NCBI GenBank assembly: GCA_039819065.1
Contig: JBCBSS010000003.1
Coordinates: forward strand, 62,001 to 126,000
Length of the DNA: 64,000 nt
Direction: 5' to 3'
DNA from: JBCBSS01 sp039819065
Lineage (GTDB): Bacteria; Bacteroidota; Bacteroidia; Cytophagales; Cyclobacteriaceae
In this document: positions 46,901 through 54,575 of the stretch, in pieces
How the letters are laid out: every line of letters begins with the position of its first letter
Position numbering within the stretch: position 1 is the first letter of the stretch
Program-made: the position numbers and the translations under genes
The notes under the pieces: generated by a model
Told to the model about the DNA's origin: nothing
Seen by the model: only the letters and a program-made list of their open reading frames with translations
The model's database searches: none

Positions 46901-49742
46901 GTGTATTCTGGCCTCCACTTTTCGGTAAAGATGTATGACCACCATTTTCTCCATTGAGCCTTACACTACAAAAGGGAGATGATCCAATCGGATTTCGATT
47001 CAAATACCCTGAATTCTCTGCGTACATCTGATATACTCCTACATTACCACAGAAGGGGTCGTATTGCCTTAAGTGATGAGCATAATCATTTAAAGGCACT
47101 TCAATATCTTGACCTAATGGGAAACAGTCGAACGAGCCCTCATAATTATCAAAGTCAGAAAAGTAACCAATTGAATTGGTAACCCCTTGAGCGAGGGAGT
47201 AGTCATAGTTGAAATTTACCACTCTCAACGACGATTCTTTCAAGCCTCCCGGAGCATCGAGAATATTCGCGACATCATCGTCATCAAGCACCAATTGCCC
47301 ATTGTGATACTTGACATACACAAAATCTTCTGTTTCCCGAATGTTTGAACCCGTTGGTGTTTCAACATCATTGCCTATATAATTGTATCTGTGCGGATTA
47401 TCTATTGTTGCTTCCTGGTACTTACTACCTGTAGATTTGCCTACTCCTAGTGAAGCATAATGATCTTTATCCAACAGATATATACCATCCAACTTCATGG
47501 TTGCGACCGGAGCTACATAATAGTTCAATCGACCTAAATCTATCGCCGAATTGAACCTATCACGATAGACCATAGAATACTCCCTGGGATTACTACCTCC
47601 TTCCAACCTGCTGGTCACTCCGCGGCCGTCTTTTCTTTTTGACTTGACAAATAGTGCGATGTGAGATTTTGTTTCCACCGCGTCTAAATAATAAAGTTCC
47701 TTCATACCGTAGGTAAAGGTCATCACATCAGCATTGATGTCTTGTGCATATCCTTGATGAGGTGTGCGCCACTGATAACTGTCTGTCCACATGCCATAAT
47801 CGAACTTAACCCAGTAGCCCCAATCTTCATCATCCAGAACACCGTTAGTGTTTCTATCTACAAAATCTGGTCCCGTAACGGCAGTTAACAGCCATGTATA
47901 AGCGTAAGGAGCCTGATTAAAATTTTCTCTGTGTTCGGGAATGTTTTCTCTCGTTTCCTTCAGGCGGGTTCGAGAATATTCATTGTAGTTATATACCGGT
48001 AGTGCATAGTGATAGGTGACTCCACTTTCGTTAGTTACTTTGAAACCGCCAATTTTTTTTCGTAAGTCGTAGTTTTTTGGTTTAAGGCTCTTATAATAAA
48101 ATTGCGATGGACAGTTTACCATACCATCATCATCACAATAAAGATCGTCTACAAAAGAAGGCTCATTATAGCCAGAGCTTTCAGCAGCTTGAAAACTACT
48201 AAGACAATAGGGTAAGCCGGATTCTGGCTGAAGGTAATTATCGTAAACCTCATAATCCAGCTTGCGATCTAATGGATCTTGATAGAAATCTACAAACCCT
48301 TGAGCCTTAGCGACACCCAATGTAATCTCTTCATTGGTAAACCATTGAATGTCTCTTGAACCCGCTATACGTTGTTCTTTTCCATTAATTCGGATACCGT
48401 CATTATGGCCTGTAACATCATGAGCTGTTGTACTAAAAATTTCCGTGCCGTCTGCTATTATATCTGATGCATTGACATCAACCCGGTTAGAGTAGTCACC
48501 CAAAAACCTAAAATCGACCTTATCTATTTCAAACTGTTTCCCTAAAGTCTTATACTTCAAAATAGGATTATTAAAGTTAGGCAACCCATTGTTCAAGAGT
48601 AAAGAGTAATTACTCTGTCCATATAAATCTCCGTTTTCAGCGACGTACGGTTCAATAGCTCCTCCTACTCCTTGACCGAGTACCTGGTAATTATCATAAT
48701 TCAGGAAAGTACCACCGATTTGCAGTTCAGGGTTATTTTCTTCAGCAATTGAATTACTCACGTCATCATATAGGTTATAAATATCTCCACTATGCGTGAT
48801 TAAAACTGTATTATCTAAACGATCGCTATCAAGATTGCCATTACCATTTTCCGGATACAATGACCCATAGGTTTTCATAACCGCAGTTTCACTTGACCAA
48901 TATCGTGTATACTTCTTAGTAATGTCTAGCACAACACCTATTGGGCTACCCAGACCTCCTGTCTTGGTTTCTGTACGAGTGTAGGAGCTAAGTCTTCCTG
49001 CAGTATTATTATTAGCTGCAATATCAGCGGAAGACCCAGTAAAACTTTTTAACCCTTTGGAGGACAATGATGCTCCAGTAGACACAGAACCCAAAACTGA
49101 ACCACTTACTCTGTCTGAGACAAAAGCCGAAACATTTCCACCTGACGACGTAATTCCCAATGTTCTTGAAAAACGAGGCGTAAATGGGTTATTGCCGGGA
49201 GTATAACCACTACCTTTTGACAAAGAAAAGCCTCTGGATATTCCTTCATAAGTATCTCTAGTGGTAGATAAACTAAAATTTAAAGACGATGTTACTCCTC
49301 CGTTTAAAGATTTACTTAAAGATAAATTATAAGTAGTTGTGGTACTTTCTCCGCCATCTGAGTAATCAAGCGTTTTATACTCTTCTCCATTAGAGTCATC
49401 CACAAACCCTTGAACTGACCTGTTAATGGCGCCTGGGTTTATATTCCATCCTAAACCTACCCATGTTGACTCTTGATCATTTTTAATTCCTCCATGATAT
49501 GACAATGAGAGTGGATATCCGCCATTGGGACCTGGTACTTCCATAATAGGCATGTTATATACAAAATCACCATTGAGCATATTCACCATATCAGTTGTAT
49601 CGACTGGTTCAAAACTGGTGTATTCTGGTGCCGTAGGTCCGGCCGTCAGAGCATAAGAGACTATGGGATGTCCCAAGTCGAAGAGCATCTCCAGCAAAAA
49701 GAACATGGAGATAACTTTGATGAGTTTTCTTTTTCTAAACAT
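43947..49742 (-). CDS. Giant RHS-like N-terminal shell protein
   Basis: This 1931-residue protein has a signal peptide (about 1-31). It opens with the block typical of large Bacteroidota RHS proteins (FEPVDTTDMVNMLNGDFVYN, then YPLSLSYHGG and WVGLGWNINPGAI). This resembles the start of SpvB/TcB-like shells. A long beta-rich body follows, and the C-terminal end has YD-type text (YVYNEWRELTHILDANN, YKYDPAGRLAEIWRETF), then stops. In many relatives such text continues into further YD repeats and an RHS core; here those lie in the next two genes. The three reading frames are spaced 1 bp and 11 bp apart, so coordinated synthesis is very likely. No T9SS sorting domain is visible. Confidence 0.9.
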   Translation of the reverse strand: MFRKRKLIKVISMFFLLEMLFDLGHPIVSYALTAGPTAPEYTSFEPVDTTDMVNMLNGDFVYNMPIMEVPGPNGGYPLSLSYHGGIKNDQESTWVGLGWNINPGAINRSVQGFVDDSNGEEYKTLDYSDGGESTTTTYNLSLSKSLNGGVTSSLNFSLSTTRDTYEGISRGFSLSKGSGYTPGNNPFTPRFSRTLGITSSGGNVSAFVSDRVSGSVLGSVSTGASLSSKGLKSFTGSSADIAANNNTAGRLSSYTRTETKTGGLGSPIGVVLDITKKYTRYWSSETAVMKTYGSLYPENGNGNLDSDRLDNTVLITHSGDIYNLYDDVSNSIAEENNPELQIGGTFLNYDNYQVLGQGVGGAIEPYVAENGDLYGQSNYSLLLNNGLPNFNNPILKYKTLGKQFEIDKVDFRFLGDYSNRVDVNASDIIADGTEIFSTTAHDVTGHNDGIRINGKEQRIAGSRDIQWFTNEEITLGVAKAQGFVDFYQDPLDRKLDYEVYDNYLQPESGLPYCLSSFQAAESSGYNEPSFVDDLYCDDDGMVNCPSQFYYKSLKPKNYDLRKKIGGFKVTNESGVTYHYALPVYNYNEYSRTRLKETRENIPEHRENFNQAPYAYTWLLTAVTGPDFVDRNTNGVLDDEDWGYWVKFDYGMWTDSYQWRTPHQGYAQDINADVMTFTYGMKELYYLDAVETKSHIALFVKSKRKDGRGVTSRLEGGSNPREYSMVYRDRFNSAIDLGRLNYYVAPVATMKLDGIYLLDKDHYASLGVGKSTGSKYQEATIDNPHRYNYIGNDVETPTGSNIRETEDFVYVKYHNGQLVLDDDDVANILDAPGGLKESSLRVVNFNYDYSLAQGVTNSIGYFSDFDNYEGSFDCFPLGQDIEVPLNDYAHHLRQYDPFCGNVGVYQMYAENSGYLNRNPIGSSPFCSVRLNGENGGHTSLPKSGGQNTHFHKTGKLTLLSVDMLGKRGESVVPPYNFEYAKNPAYKANHYDEWGYYKSDFEGSSLPANISANRNDEGWLVVSSDPTEEQKAVLPYSREVTENSANNVDAWSLTKVTSPLGAEINIDYEADEYVSVLNNAQQYEIETLEQATSTNRIVLKPKEKSSKLLQSIVGTSLDLKVLILDELKPTGLPFVKSAREHIIDDLSGTVINVSQGDIIVDHPLLYDLLSPSVANIDGATYDVVPHVVSAFIVKNSVTHRGGGIRVSRISLKDGFSGREVWTKYDYKNKNTGLTSGVSAFKPYNAVNVSYDVHNDFFYNSLKSTDADLLKVFDRARNTFQMKANETNAKVMANITEVPAGVYYEFVTTQTGVNEYESDFKDQYRYTVFSEDLVRKTRTPLNTPIADHKSARLELENYTHRIGNLEKQERINASGEVIYRLTNNYLLDSDLSTFEENLKNQKQGVIEQSAHKHFKHTKFYVTDFEPPYEYEQVHSYHRALVSKRSDYVDVLTGTIEEDLRNGIVTKTDFLEFDFFSGQATKTLVNDSYGNHILSETTPAYHKYPAMGISLNGGFNMLTQEAENKTYTVDNPDELNPRGLIAASVQTWSPTIDQLNMDNTPKGLRYYSTPLTENTRRIGRLSGDISIGDRLIVSYLFNDYRLKVIDQLNSTDFEVLVIDGPIPLLSTGYLDFTATNFTTFRKHRSYVYLGNDISLSANGLYPYGSFSEFISWGRGEQPISEQWQKNSEITLYDPFSHALEASDVNGNYMATKMDRHQEQVYATVANASYDEFAYSGAEDISGGNATLGGGVTYQSGNFTQTPSNVHTGRYAVSGNPGEKTFTFHTTGANSGRTYAVSVWSSQPDPLIKYAMNGVVATADPLPVRQAGNWYLLRANIESTSNEIEVWAEASGTMTHFDDFRFHPLDAAMTSYVYNEWRELTHILDANNVFTEYKYDPAGRLAEIWRETFDQDNDGINDGKVKVSANEINYARNNGQ

Positions 49743-49821
49743 GTTGTAGTAGTTAGTATTTAGTCCTTAGTAATTAGTATTGAGTACCAAGTATTAAGTA
49801 ATTAGTATTTGGTGGTTGATG
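49743..49821. repeat. AGTATT-type degenerate run
   Basis: The 79-bp gap between the lipoprotein gene and the first RHS gene is filled with AGTATT/AGTAATTAGTATT variants, including TTGAGTA and AAGTATTAAGTAATTAG. The same type of run opens the window at 5-30. It has no coding potential. Confidence 0.55.
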
Positions 49822-50466
49822 TTAAGTTCCTGTGAATTTAATTTTAGGTACTTCGTCAAGGTCTTCTTTTCGGAAGCGGAAGTTTTGATTGCCAAGACCA
49901 AGGCCGAATTCTTTCAGGTTGAGTTGTACCCATTCATCTCCTTCTGCCTCCTTCTTATTGAATACGAACATCAGATTGGTAGCTCCTCCCATACCGTAGG
50001 CCCTGGGGAATACATAATCTGCTACTTCTATGGTATCTTGACCGGCTGTGGTCATATTGACGTGGCTGGCCATTCTGAAAGAAAGCGTTTGTACCATATC
50101 ACTGAATTGATCATAGCCTCCTCCCGTTTTGTAAAGCGCTTCTTTATTGTCCCTGGATAAACTGAGGATAAAGTAATAGTAATCTTCATATTTACTAGTC
50201 AACCTTTCCAGTTCTTGAGCTGGTACTTCCGTTTTGCCACTCGTTTCCTGTGCTATCAAAAGATCTTGCGGGCGGTAGGTTACCTGTACCTCATACCCTT
50301 TGAATGCCTTTTTCCTGCTCAGGCCGTTGTCAGTATCTTGTATATAAACTTGTAGCTCCTTTTCATTTAGGTAGCCAGGTTGACAGGAGTAGGAAATCCC
50401 TGCTAACATGGTAATCCATAAGGCGTGTAATGCGCTCGATCGAGCAGTTGTTCTTGTGATCTTCAA
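49822..50466 (-). CDS. Putative lipoprotein at head of RHS cluster
   Basis: The chosen start is a TTG at 50466, which gives MKITRTTARSS, a hydrophobic stretch and ISYSC, a plausible lipoprotein signal, and a 214-residue protein. The ATG at 50538 would add 24 polar residues in front and lies on an 18-bp palindrome and a repeated upstream element, so it is less likely. The mature part is charged and beta-rich (YEVQVTYRPQDLLIAQ, MGGATNLMFVFNKKEAEG) with no family I know. It lies between the OmpH-like and RHS genes in the same direction, so a role in export or assembly of the RHS proteins is possible but unproven. Confidence 0.75.
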   Translation of the reverse strand: MKITRTTARSSALHALWITMLAGISYSCQPGYLNEKELQVYIQDTDNGLSRKKAFKGYEVQVTYRPQDLLIAQETSGKTEVPAQELERLTSKYEDYYYFILSLSRDNKEALYKTGGGYDQFSDMVQTLSFRMASHVNMTTAGQDTIEVADYVFPRAYGMGGATNLMFVFNKKEAEGDEWVQLNLKEFGLGLGNQNFRFRKEDLDEVPKIKFTGT

Positions 50467-50522
50467 TGTTATAGTATTTAATTCTTTGTTATCTGTAGTA
50501 CTCTTTATCAAGTCCCTTTTGA

Positions 50523-50540
50523 ATATGTCAATTGACATAT
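50523..50540. promoter_or_regulatory. 18-bp perfect palindrome, possible operator
   Basis: ATATGTCAATTGACATAT is fully self-complementary. It lies at the end of the repeated upstream element, about 60 bp before the preferred TTG start of the lipoprotein gene. The second copy of the upstream element keeps only half of this palindrome. Confidence 0.45.
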
Positions 50541-50586
50541 CGGTTCTTAGTTGTTTCTCAGATCAAAAGGTCATCAATAATTTTTG
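50533..50586 (-). repeat. Upstream element, copy 1 (lipoprotein gene)
   Basis: About 53 bp of TGACATATCGG-NN-CTTAGTTGTTT and ATCAAAAGGTCATCAAT followed by a T-run, nearly identical to 51189-51242. Both copies sit directly upstream of a leftward gene of the RHS cluster, in the same orientation. This suggests a shared promoter or 5' leader element created by duplication. Confidence 0.6.
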
Positions 50587-50620
50587 ACTTTTTTAAAATG
50601 GGCAATATTAGTTAGGTTGC

Positions 50621-51157
50621 CTACTGTCCTGTATACACTTTGTTCAGCCCAGCTAAGACTTCTTCTGTAATGTCCAGTCCGTCTTGTGCATAAGCTATAT
50701 TGCCATAGTCTGTAGCAGCTAGAATGATACGATAATTATGGCTTTCCCCATGATCTTTAAGATAAGCATTGACTTGTTCCAGCACAGTAGCAGTCAATTG
50801 CTGGTCTTCTTGTACCGCTTTTTCATTCATCGCTTTTTGGTAATCGGCTAGTTGTCTTTGCTTGGTGCGGATCAATTCTTCAGAAAGTTGCTTTTCTTTC
50901 TTACTCATTTTGTCTTTACTGGCTTGGTACTCATTAATAGCCTTTTGAGTTTCGCTGGCCAAAGTATCAATGTTCGCCTTCCAGGCAAAGGTCTTTTGCT
51001 GGTAACCTTTTCGTGCATCGATCATACCCTGGTACTCATTAAGCAAGCGGGCCGAATCCACGTAAACTGTCTTTTGAGAAGCGAATTGCTGGTAATAAAG
51101 AAAACCCATTCCAATGGTCAGAATAATCAAAAGCGCTGATTGTAGCTTGTTGTTCAT
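50621..51157 (-). CDS. OmpH/Skp-like periplasmic chaperone
   Basis: This 178-residue protein has an N-terminal signal or anchor helix (about 7-24). The OmpH-family layout follows: VYVDSARLLNEYQGM (about 31-45), a long charged coiled coil (50-125), and a closing alpha/beta end (YRIILAATDYGNIAYAQDGLDITEEVLAGLN). Skp/OmpH trimers hold unfolded outer-membrane proteins in the periplasm. Here it is not next to bamA or lpxD, the usual genomic place. It is the first gene of the RHS cluster, which suggests a chaperone dedicated to the giant exported proteins or to the beta-barrel at the far end of the cluster. Confidence 0.87.
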   Translation of the reverse strand: MNNKLQSALLIILTIGMGFLYYQQFASQKTVYVDSARLLNEYQGMIDARKGYQQKTFAWKANIDTLASETQKAINEYQASKDKMSKKEKQLSEELIRTKQRQLADYQKAMNEKAVQEDQQLTATVLEQVNAYLKDHGESHNYRIILAATDYGNIAYAQDGLDITEEVLAGLNKVYTGQ

Positions 51158-51188
51158 AAGATTATGTTGTTTTGATTTTTTTCATTTA

Positions 51189-51242
51189 TGACATATCGGC
51201 CCTTAGTTGTTTGTCACATCAAAAGGTCATCAATGATTTTTT
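51189..51242 (-). repeat. Upstream element, copy 2 (OmpH-like gene)
   Basis: The counterpart of 50533-50586, located about 35-85 bp upstream of the OmpH-like start. The copies differ at about six positions, including TT/CC after CGG and C/G changes in TTTNTCANATC. Confidence 0.6.
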
Positions 51243-52104
51243 ATTTTTTTATTTCGTCTGATGTGTCCATCATGTATCTTTTTGACACCAACTCGATTGA
51301 AAGGGTTGTAATGGCTTAGTAGTTTTTTAAGCCGGTTGGCAACATGCTATTAAATAATAGATATTCATCTACATGTGTCTGGGTAAAGCAGTTTTCGTTT
51401 TAATCAATAATCAGTAGTCGTTTTGAGATGTGATTGGGTAAGCGAAAAGCTTCCTTTACGGTAATCCGACGCAAGGCGAAATCTCTCTCAATCTATAGTG
51501 TTAATTATTAATCAGGTAGGTCCCTCGCTACGATCAGGATGACTCCCCGGAGCGGTTGTTGGCAGATAGTAAAGAGATTACCAGGCATATTTAATCCAAT
51601 AGTAACAAGTCTAATGGACAGGTTGAGAGGACTGGGTTTTGAAATAGCCTCTTTACTTCCAGAATCCATCATCAAACCATCATATTGAACATTAAAGAGG
51701 TTACTCGGAGCGACCTCGTTATTAATACACTTTCGCAGTCGTTTGTGCCTGCCTAAGGCGAAGGCGGGTCCACGCAAATGACTAAGCTGAGCATAAGGTC
51801 ATATAACCAATTAATAAGATGATGATTCGATCATGGGGATCGCGTGGTACTCTGGCTATTAGTATATCATCAATTGATGGCGTACGATATGATCAATTGA
51901 TGATATTTATTTGCATAAGTGGTACTCACATTCGAATAGGTTGCTGCTTTAAAGGGCGATAACTCAAGAGTCAGTATACAAAATGACATTGGGCAATTAC
52001 CATATTCCATACTCGCCATCTACGTCTTATGATATAATCATCTCATCACCACATCATCTAATTATCAAATCATCGTACCATCAAATCATCAAACCATCAT
52101 CTCA
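51243..52104. repeat. Gene-free gap with composite repeat block, copy C
   Basis: No convincing gene is present. 51243-51500 shows nothing I can name. A GCCTGCCTAAGGCGAAGGCGGG hairpin lies near 51748. TCAATTGA palindromes are at 51870-51877 and 51893-51900. AATAGGTTGCTGC lies near 51937. A degenerate tract of ATCATCTCATCA-like words at 52030-52104 runs to the stop codon of the DUF3052 gene. The order of modules matches the block at 31423-31981. Confidence 0.6.
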
Positions 52105-52518
52105 TCACCTATCCTTCACCCTATACACAAACTTCAGCCCCGACCAATTCTCATCCACTGCGGCTACTTTTACATCCACTAGACCAATACCCAATAGGTA
52201 CTCCCTGATGGGATCGCGACTGAGGTCAGTAGAAATCTTGGAAGCGCCTTTGGGCCAAGACACCCAGAGCGTGCCATTTTTCTTAAGGTAGCCCTTAGCT
52301 TTTGGAGCAACCTCGGAGAGCACAGCCATCTCTTTGACGAAGAGGTGAATGAAGTCCAATGATTCTTCTTTGGGTTCGTTGACAAAATCGAGGTCATCCG
52401 GAAGGTCATCAAACAATTCTAAATAGTGTTCAGGCTGATTGTGTATCCAGATAGCAAAGCCTGTTTTGATTCCTAGCTTTTTGGCAAGTGGTGTGCCTGA
52501 GTATCCTGCGGTTGGCAT
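52105..52518 (-). CDS. DUF3052 family protein
   Basis: This 137-residue cytoplasmic protein starts AGYSGTPLAKKLGIKTG. It contains FIHLFVKEMAVLSEVAPKAK and KNGTLWVSWPKGASKI, the pattern of the DUF3052 family. The family has no established reaction and is often encoded beside SRPBCC and regulator genes, as here. It is the last gene of a three-gene leftward operon, beginning one base after the stop of the SRPBCC gene. Confidence 0.85.
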   Translation of the reverse strand: MPTAGYSGTPLAKKLGIKTGFAIWIHNQPEHYLELFDDLPDDLDFVNEPKEESLDFIHLFVKEMAVLSEVAPKAKGYLKKNGTLWVSWPKGASKISTDLSRDPIREYLLGIGLVDVKVAAVDENWSGLKFVYRVKDR

Positions 52519-52519
52519 A

Positions 52520-53014
52520 TTAGTTTTGGTTAATAGTGGTTTCTAAGTCATTAAAATACTGTTTCATGGTGGCTTCATAGCCAAATACGAAATGGGCAAA
52601 GAAGCGAAAGATGGGGTTGTATATTTCCCCATCTTCGGTAATGGTCAATGCTACCTCTTCTTCACCACTTATTTCAAATATCCAAGAGCCGCCAAATGGC
52701 AGCTTATCATCTATGATCTTGGTGACAAGCTTTTCATGAGGCGCTTCTTCTATAATCTGAAGGGTGATTTTGTCATTGCGCTTATCTATCTCTTTCCAGG
52801 TATTGTCACTGATGACTTGTACTTCTTTCAAACCAGGCCTCCATTGCTGGTAATGTTCGAAATTCCTGATGAGCTGCCAAACCTTTTCTGGAGAAGTTTT
52901 GAAGGTTTTACTCAAGGTCACTTTATGCTTTTTAGGCAGCAAGTACCCAATGATGACCAGAATGGCGATCAGGCCGAAAAGGCCGCCTAGCACGATAAAA
53001 ATCCATTGTAACAT
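52520..53014 (-). CDS. SRPBCC-domain protein with N-terminal membrane helix
   Basis: This 164-residue protein has one transmembrane helix (about 4-27), then a START/polyketide-cyclase-like domain: VTLSKTFKTSPEKVWQLIRN, YQQWRPGLKEVQVISD, and a C-terminal amphipathic helix. Such domains bind hydrophobic ligands in a deep pocket; the ligand is unknown. It lies 8 bp downstream of the MarR gene and 1 bp before the DUF3052 gene, so all three are co-transcribed and presumably controlled by the MarR protein. Confidence 0.87.
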   Translation of the reverse strand: MLQWIFIVLGGLFGLIAILVIIGYLLPKKHKVTLSKTFKTSPEKVWQLIRNFEHYQQWRPGLKEVQVISDNTWKEIDKRNDKITLQIIEEAPHEKLVTKIIDDKLPFGGSWIFEISGEEEVALTITEDGEIYNPIFRFFAHFVFGYEATMKQYFNDLETTINQN

Positions 53015-53022
53015 GATTATAA

Positions 53023-53517
53023 CTAATTGGTGGTTTCGTCATCTTTATACCTGTCCCTCCAACTCTTCTCCAGACTCTTACTCTTCATTTCCATTTCGGA
53101 GGCGTAGGCCAGTAAACCCAACCCATCCATGGCTATCTTTCGCTCTGTAGGCGTAAGTCTTGAGAGCATATTCTGCACGAGGTCTTTATCCAAAACGGAC
53201 TTGGACTTTTTAATCTTCACTCCTTCCGGGCTCAAGGTCAAATTCACCTTGCGCTTATCCATGCGGTCTTTTTCTTTAGCCACATAACCTAATCCAACTA
53301 GCCTATTGACCGTGATGGTCATAGTGGATGGTGTCACTCCCATATGCATCGCTAAATCATACAGTGAGACCGGATCATCAACACTCAAGTGATCTAATAC
53401 ACTCACTTGATTGGTCGTCAGCTTCACCCCTTTATCTATATCATGCACATGTCTCGTATGGCATGCGAAATAGATCTTGGGGTAAAAGTCCATCAAAAGG
53501 CTTACCTCTTTTTCCAT
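53023..53517 (-). CDS. MarR family transcription regulator
   Basis: This 164-residue protein has a winged helix of MarR type: LTTNQVSVLDHLSVDDPVSL, the recognition helix region MGVTPSTMTITVNRLVGLGY, and the wing KDRMDKRKVNLTLSPEG. Flanking helices provide dimerisation. It is the first gene of an operon with SRPBCC and DUF3052 genes. MarR proteins normally bind an inverted repeat near their own promoter and release it on ligand binding. A candidate repeat lies 24 bp upstream of the ATG. Confidence 0.9.
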   Translation of the reverse strand: MEKEVSLLMDFYPKIYFACHTRHVHDIDKGVKLTTNQVSVLDHLSVDDPVSLYDLAMHMGVTPSTMTITVNRLVGLGYVAKEKDRMDKRKVNLTLSPEGVKIKKSKSVLDKDLVQNMLSRLTPTERKIAMDGLGLLAYASEMEMKSKSLEKSWRDRYKDDETTN

Positions 53518-53540
53518 TCTATGAAAGTGAAAATAATAAA

Positions 53541-53557
53541 TTGATTTGACTAATCAA
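53541..53557. promoter_or_regulatory. Candidate MarR operator
   Basis: TTGATT (53541-53546) and AATCAA (53552-53557) form a 6-bp inverted repeat with a 5-base centre, and TTGA-N4-TCAA is nested in it. It lies directly upstream of the marR-like start on the minus strand, in AT-rich DNA. Confidence 0.45.
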
Positions 53558-53955
53558 ATTAAATATGTAATACTCTATCAAACCCTTAATTAAGTTGTCC
53601 TGGGTAATAGCTTCAAAAGTTGCTTGTGAAAGATTATTTGGCTAGTTCGAGTGCGGCTGGCCGCCAAAATTCCGGGCCAGCGTAGGGAGGCGGGCTGAAG
53701 GTTAAATTTTGGCTTGATTTTTCTTTGCTTCGGTTCTTTTCATCTAAGGAAAAGAAATGAAGATTCCCTGATGATCAAGGTATCCAAATTTATTTGGTTC
53801 TATGCTAGCATCAAATGTGCGAAATCACGAAAACCAACAAAAGTGAAAATCTCGAGGTCATAAATCCGTCATAGCATCAAAGAAGTACCCTACAAGAAGT
53901 TGAATGCGACTTTTATGGTAGAATGGTTATCAAAGAAACTCTATTTAAGGATATG
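53558..53955. other. Noncoding divergent region with repeat and hairpins
   Basis: The region includes GCGGCTGGCCGCC near 53653, a GC-rich segment around 53670-53700, a segment reading TTTTGGCTTGATTTTTCTTT, and an inverted repeat TTCTTTTC / GAAAAGAA (53734-53741, 53749-53756). The last part resembles a dispersed noncoding repeat of this phylum. A frame open from 53900 precedes the PadR gene but is unlikely to be translated, because it runs through both operators. Confidence 0.5.
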
Positions 53956-53974
53956 TTCTACAAATGTTGTAGAA
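53956..53974. promoter_or_regulatory. Palindromic operator 1 of the PadR operon
   Basis: TTCTACAA-ATG-TTGTAGAA is a perfect 8-bp inverted repeat with a 3-base centre. It is repeated almost exactly at 53998-54016, centre to centre 42 bp, about four helical turns. Confidence 0.75.
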
Positions 53975-53997
53975 ACAAAACACAATCGATATATTAG

Positions 53998-54016
53998 TTC
54001 TACAAATGTTGTAGAT
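53998..54016. promoter_or_regulatory. Palindromic operator 2 of the PadR operon
   Basis: TTCTACAA-ATG-TTGTAGAT differs from operator 1 only in the last base. It abuts the ATG at 54017, so a bound protein would block transcription or initiation. The adjacent PadR repressor is the likely ligand. Confidence 0.75.
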
Positions 54017-54343
54017 ATGTCAAAGAACCTAGGAAACCTTGAGGAAACCATACTATTACTAGTGGCTGTAATGATCGATAAGGCCTATGGTTATTCCGTT
54101 TCTGAGGAATATCATAATCACTTTGGCCAGAGAATTTCGATCAGCGCTGTTCATACCGTTCTAAAGCGTCTGGAAGATAAAGGTATGATAGAATCAAAAA
54201 TGGGCGGTGCTACCAAAGAGCGAGGGGGAAGAAAGAAAAGAATATTCAAGGTAACCAATTTGGGCATGAATACGCTCGAATCGCTGCAGCAGAACCGGAT
54301 GAAGCTCTGGAACATGATGCCCAACTACAACGTCTCCGACTGA
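54017..54343 (+). CDS. PadR family transcription repressor
   Basis: This 108-residue protein, from the ATG at 54017, starts LGNLEETILLLVAVM, as PadR proteins usually do. It shows a winged helix (YGYSVSEEYHNHFGQRISIS, then VHTVLKRLEDKGMIES) and a basic wing (ERGGRKKRIFKVTNLG). An upstream ATG at 53900 would add 39 residues with no PadR counterpart, encoded by operator DNA, so it is rejected. Two palindromes lie just upstream. The gene overlaps the permease prefix gene by one base (TGATG). PadR regulators of this type repress adjacent ABC-permease genes and respond to small toxic compounds. Confidence 0.9.
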   Translation: MSKNLGNLEETILLLVAVMIDKAYGYSVSEEYHNHFGQRISISAVHTVLKRLEDKGMIESKMGGATKERGGRKKRIFKVTNLGMNTLESLQQNRMKLWNMMPNYNVSD

Positions 54344-54570
54344 TGGATCAAAAGGAAGAGCATATCAACCCGCCTAAATGGGTCGACAGGTTTCTGGAAT
54401 GGTACTGCGCTGATCACCTCATCGATGAAATACAGGGTGATCTACATGAGGCCTACCATTACCGTCGTCAACAACTTGGGAAAACGAGGGCTAATTTATG
54501 GTTTATGCTTGATGTGATCCGCTTTTTCAGACCTTCCTCTTTTAGAAAACAAAAGTCAACCCGAACTTAA
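54343..54570 (+). CDS. Free-standing permease prefix domain protein
   Basis: This 75-residue protein reads PPKWVDRFLEWYCADHLIDEIQGDL (residues about 9-33) and RRQQLGKTRANLWFMLDVIRFFRP, the pattern of the 'permease prefix domain 2' usually fused to the N-terminus of FtsX-type permeases in Bacteroidota. Here a stop codon separates it from the permease, which begins 5 bp later in another frame. The two lengths (75 and 807) sum to that of a fused relative (about 880). It is either a natural gene fission or the result of a frameshift at the junction. Confidence 0.8.
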   Translation: MDQKEEHINPPKWVDRFLEWYCADHLIDEIQGDLHEAYHYRRQQLGKTRANLWFMLDVIRFFRPSSFRKQKSTRT

Positions 54571-54575
54571 TAGCC

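Noticed and set aside
51508..51777. 89-codon leftward frame in the gap before the OmpH-like gene
   Set aside because: Made from repeat sequence (GGCGAAGGCGGG-type hairpin); no family resemblance or signal.
53900..54016. N-terminal extension of the PadR gene from an ATG at 53900
   Set aside because: It would translate through two operators and adds 39 residues not expected in PadR proteins.
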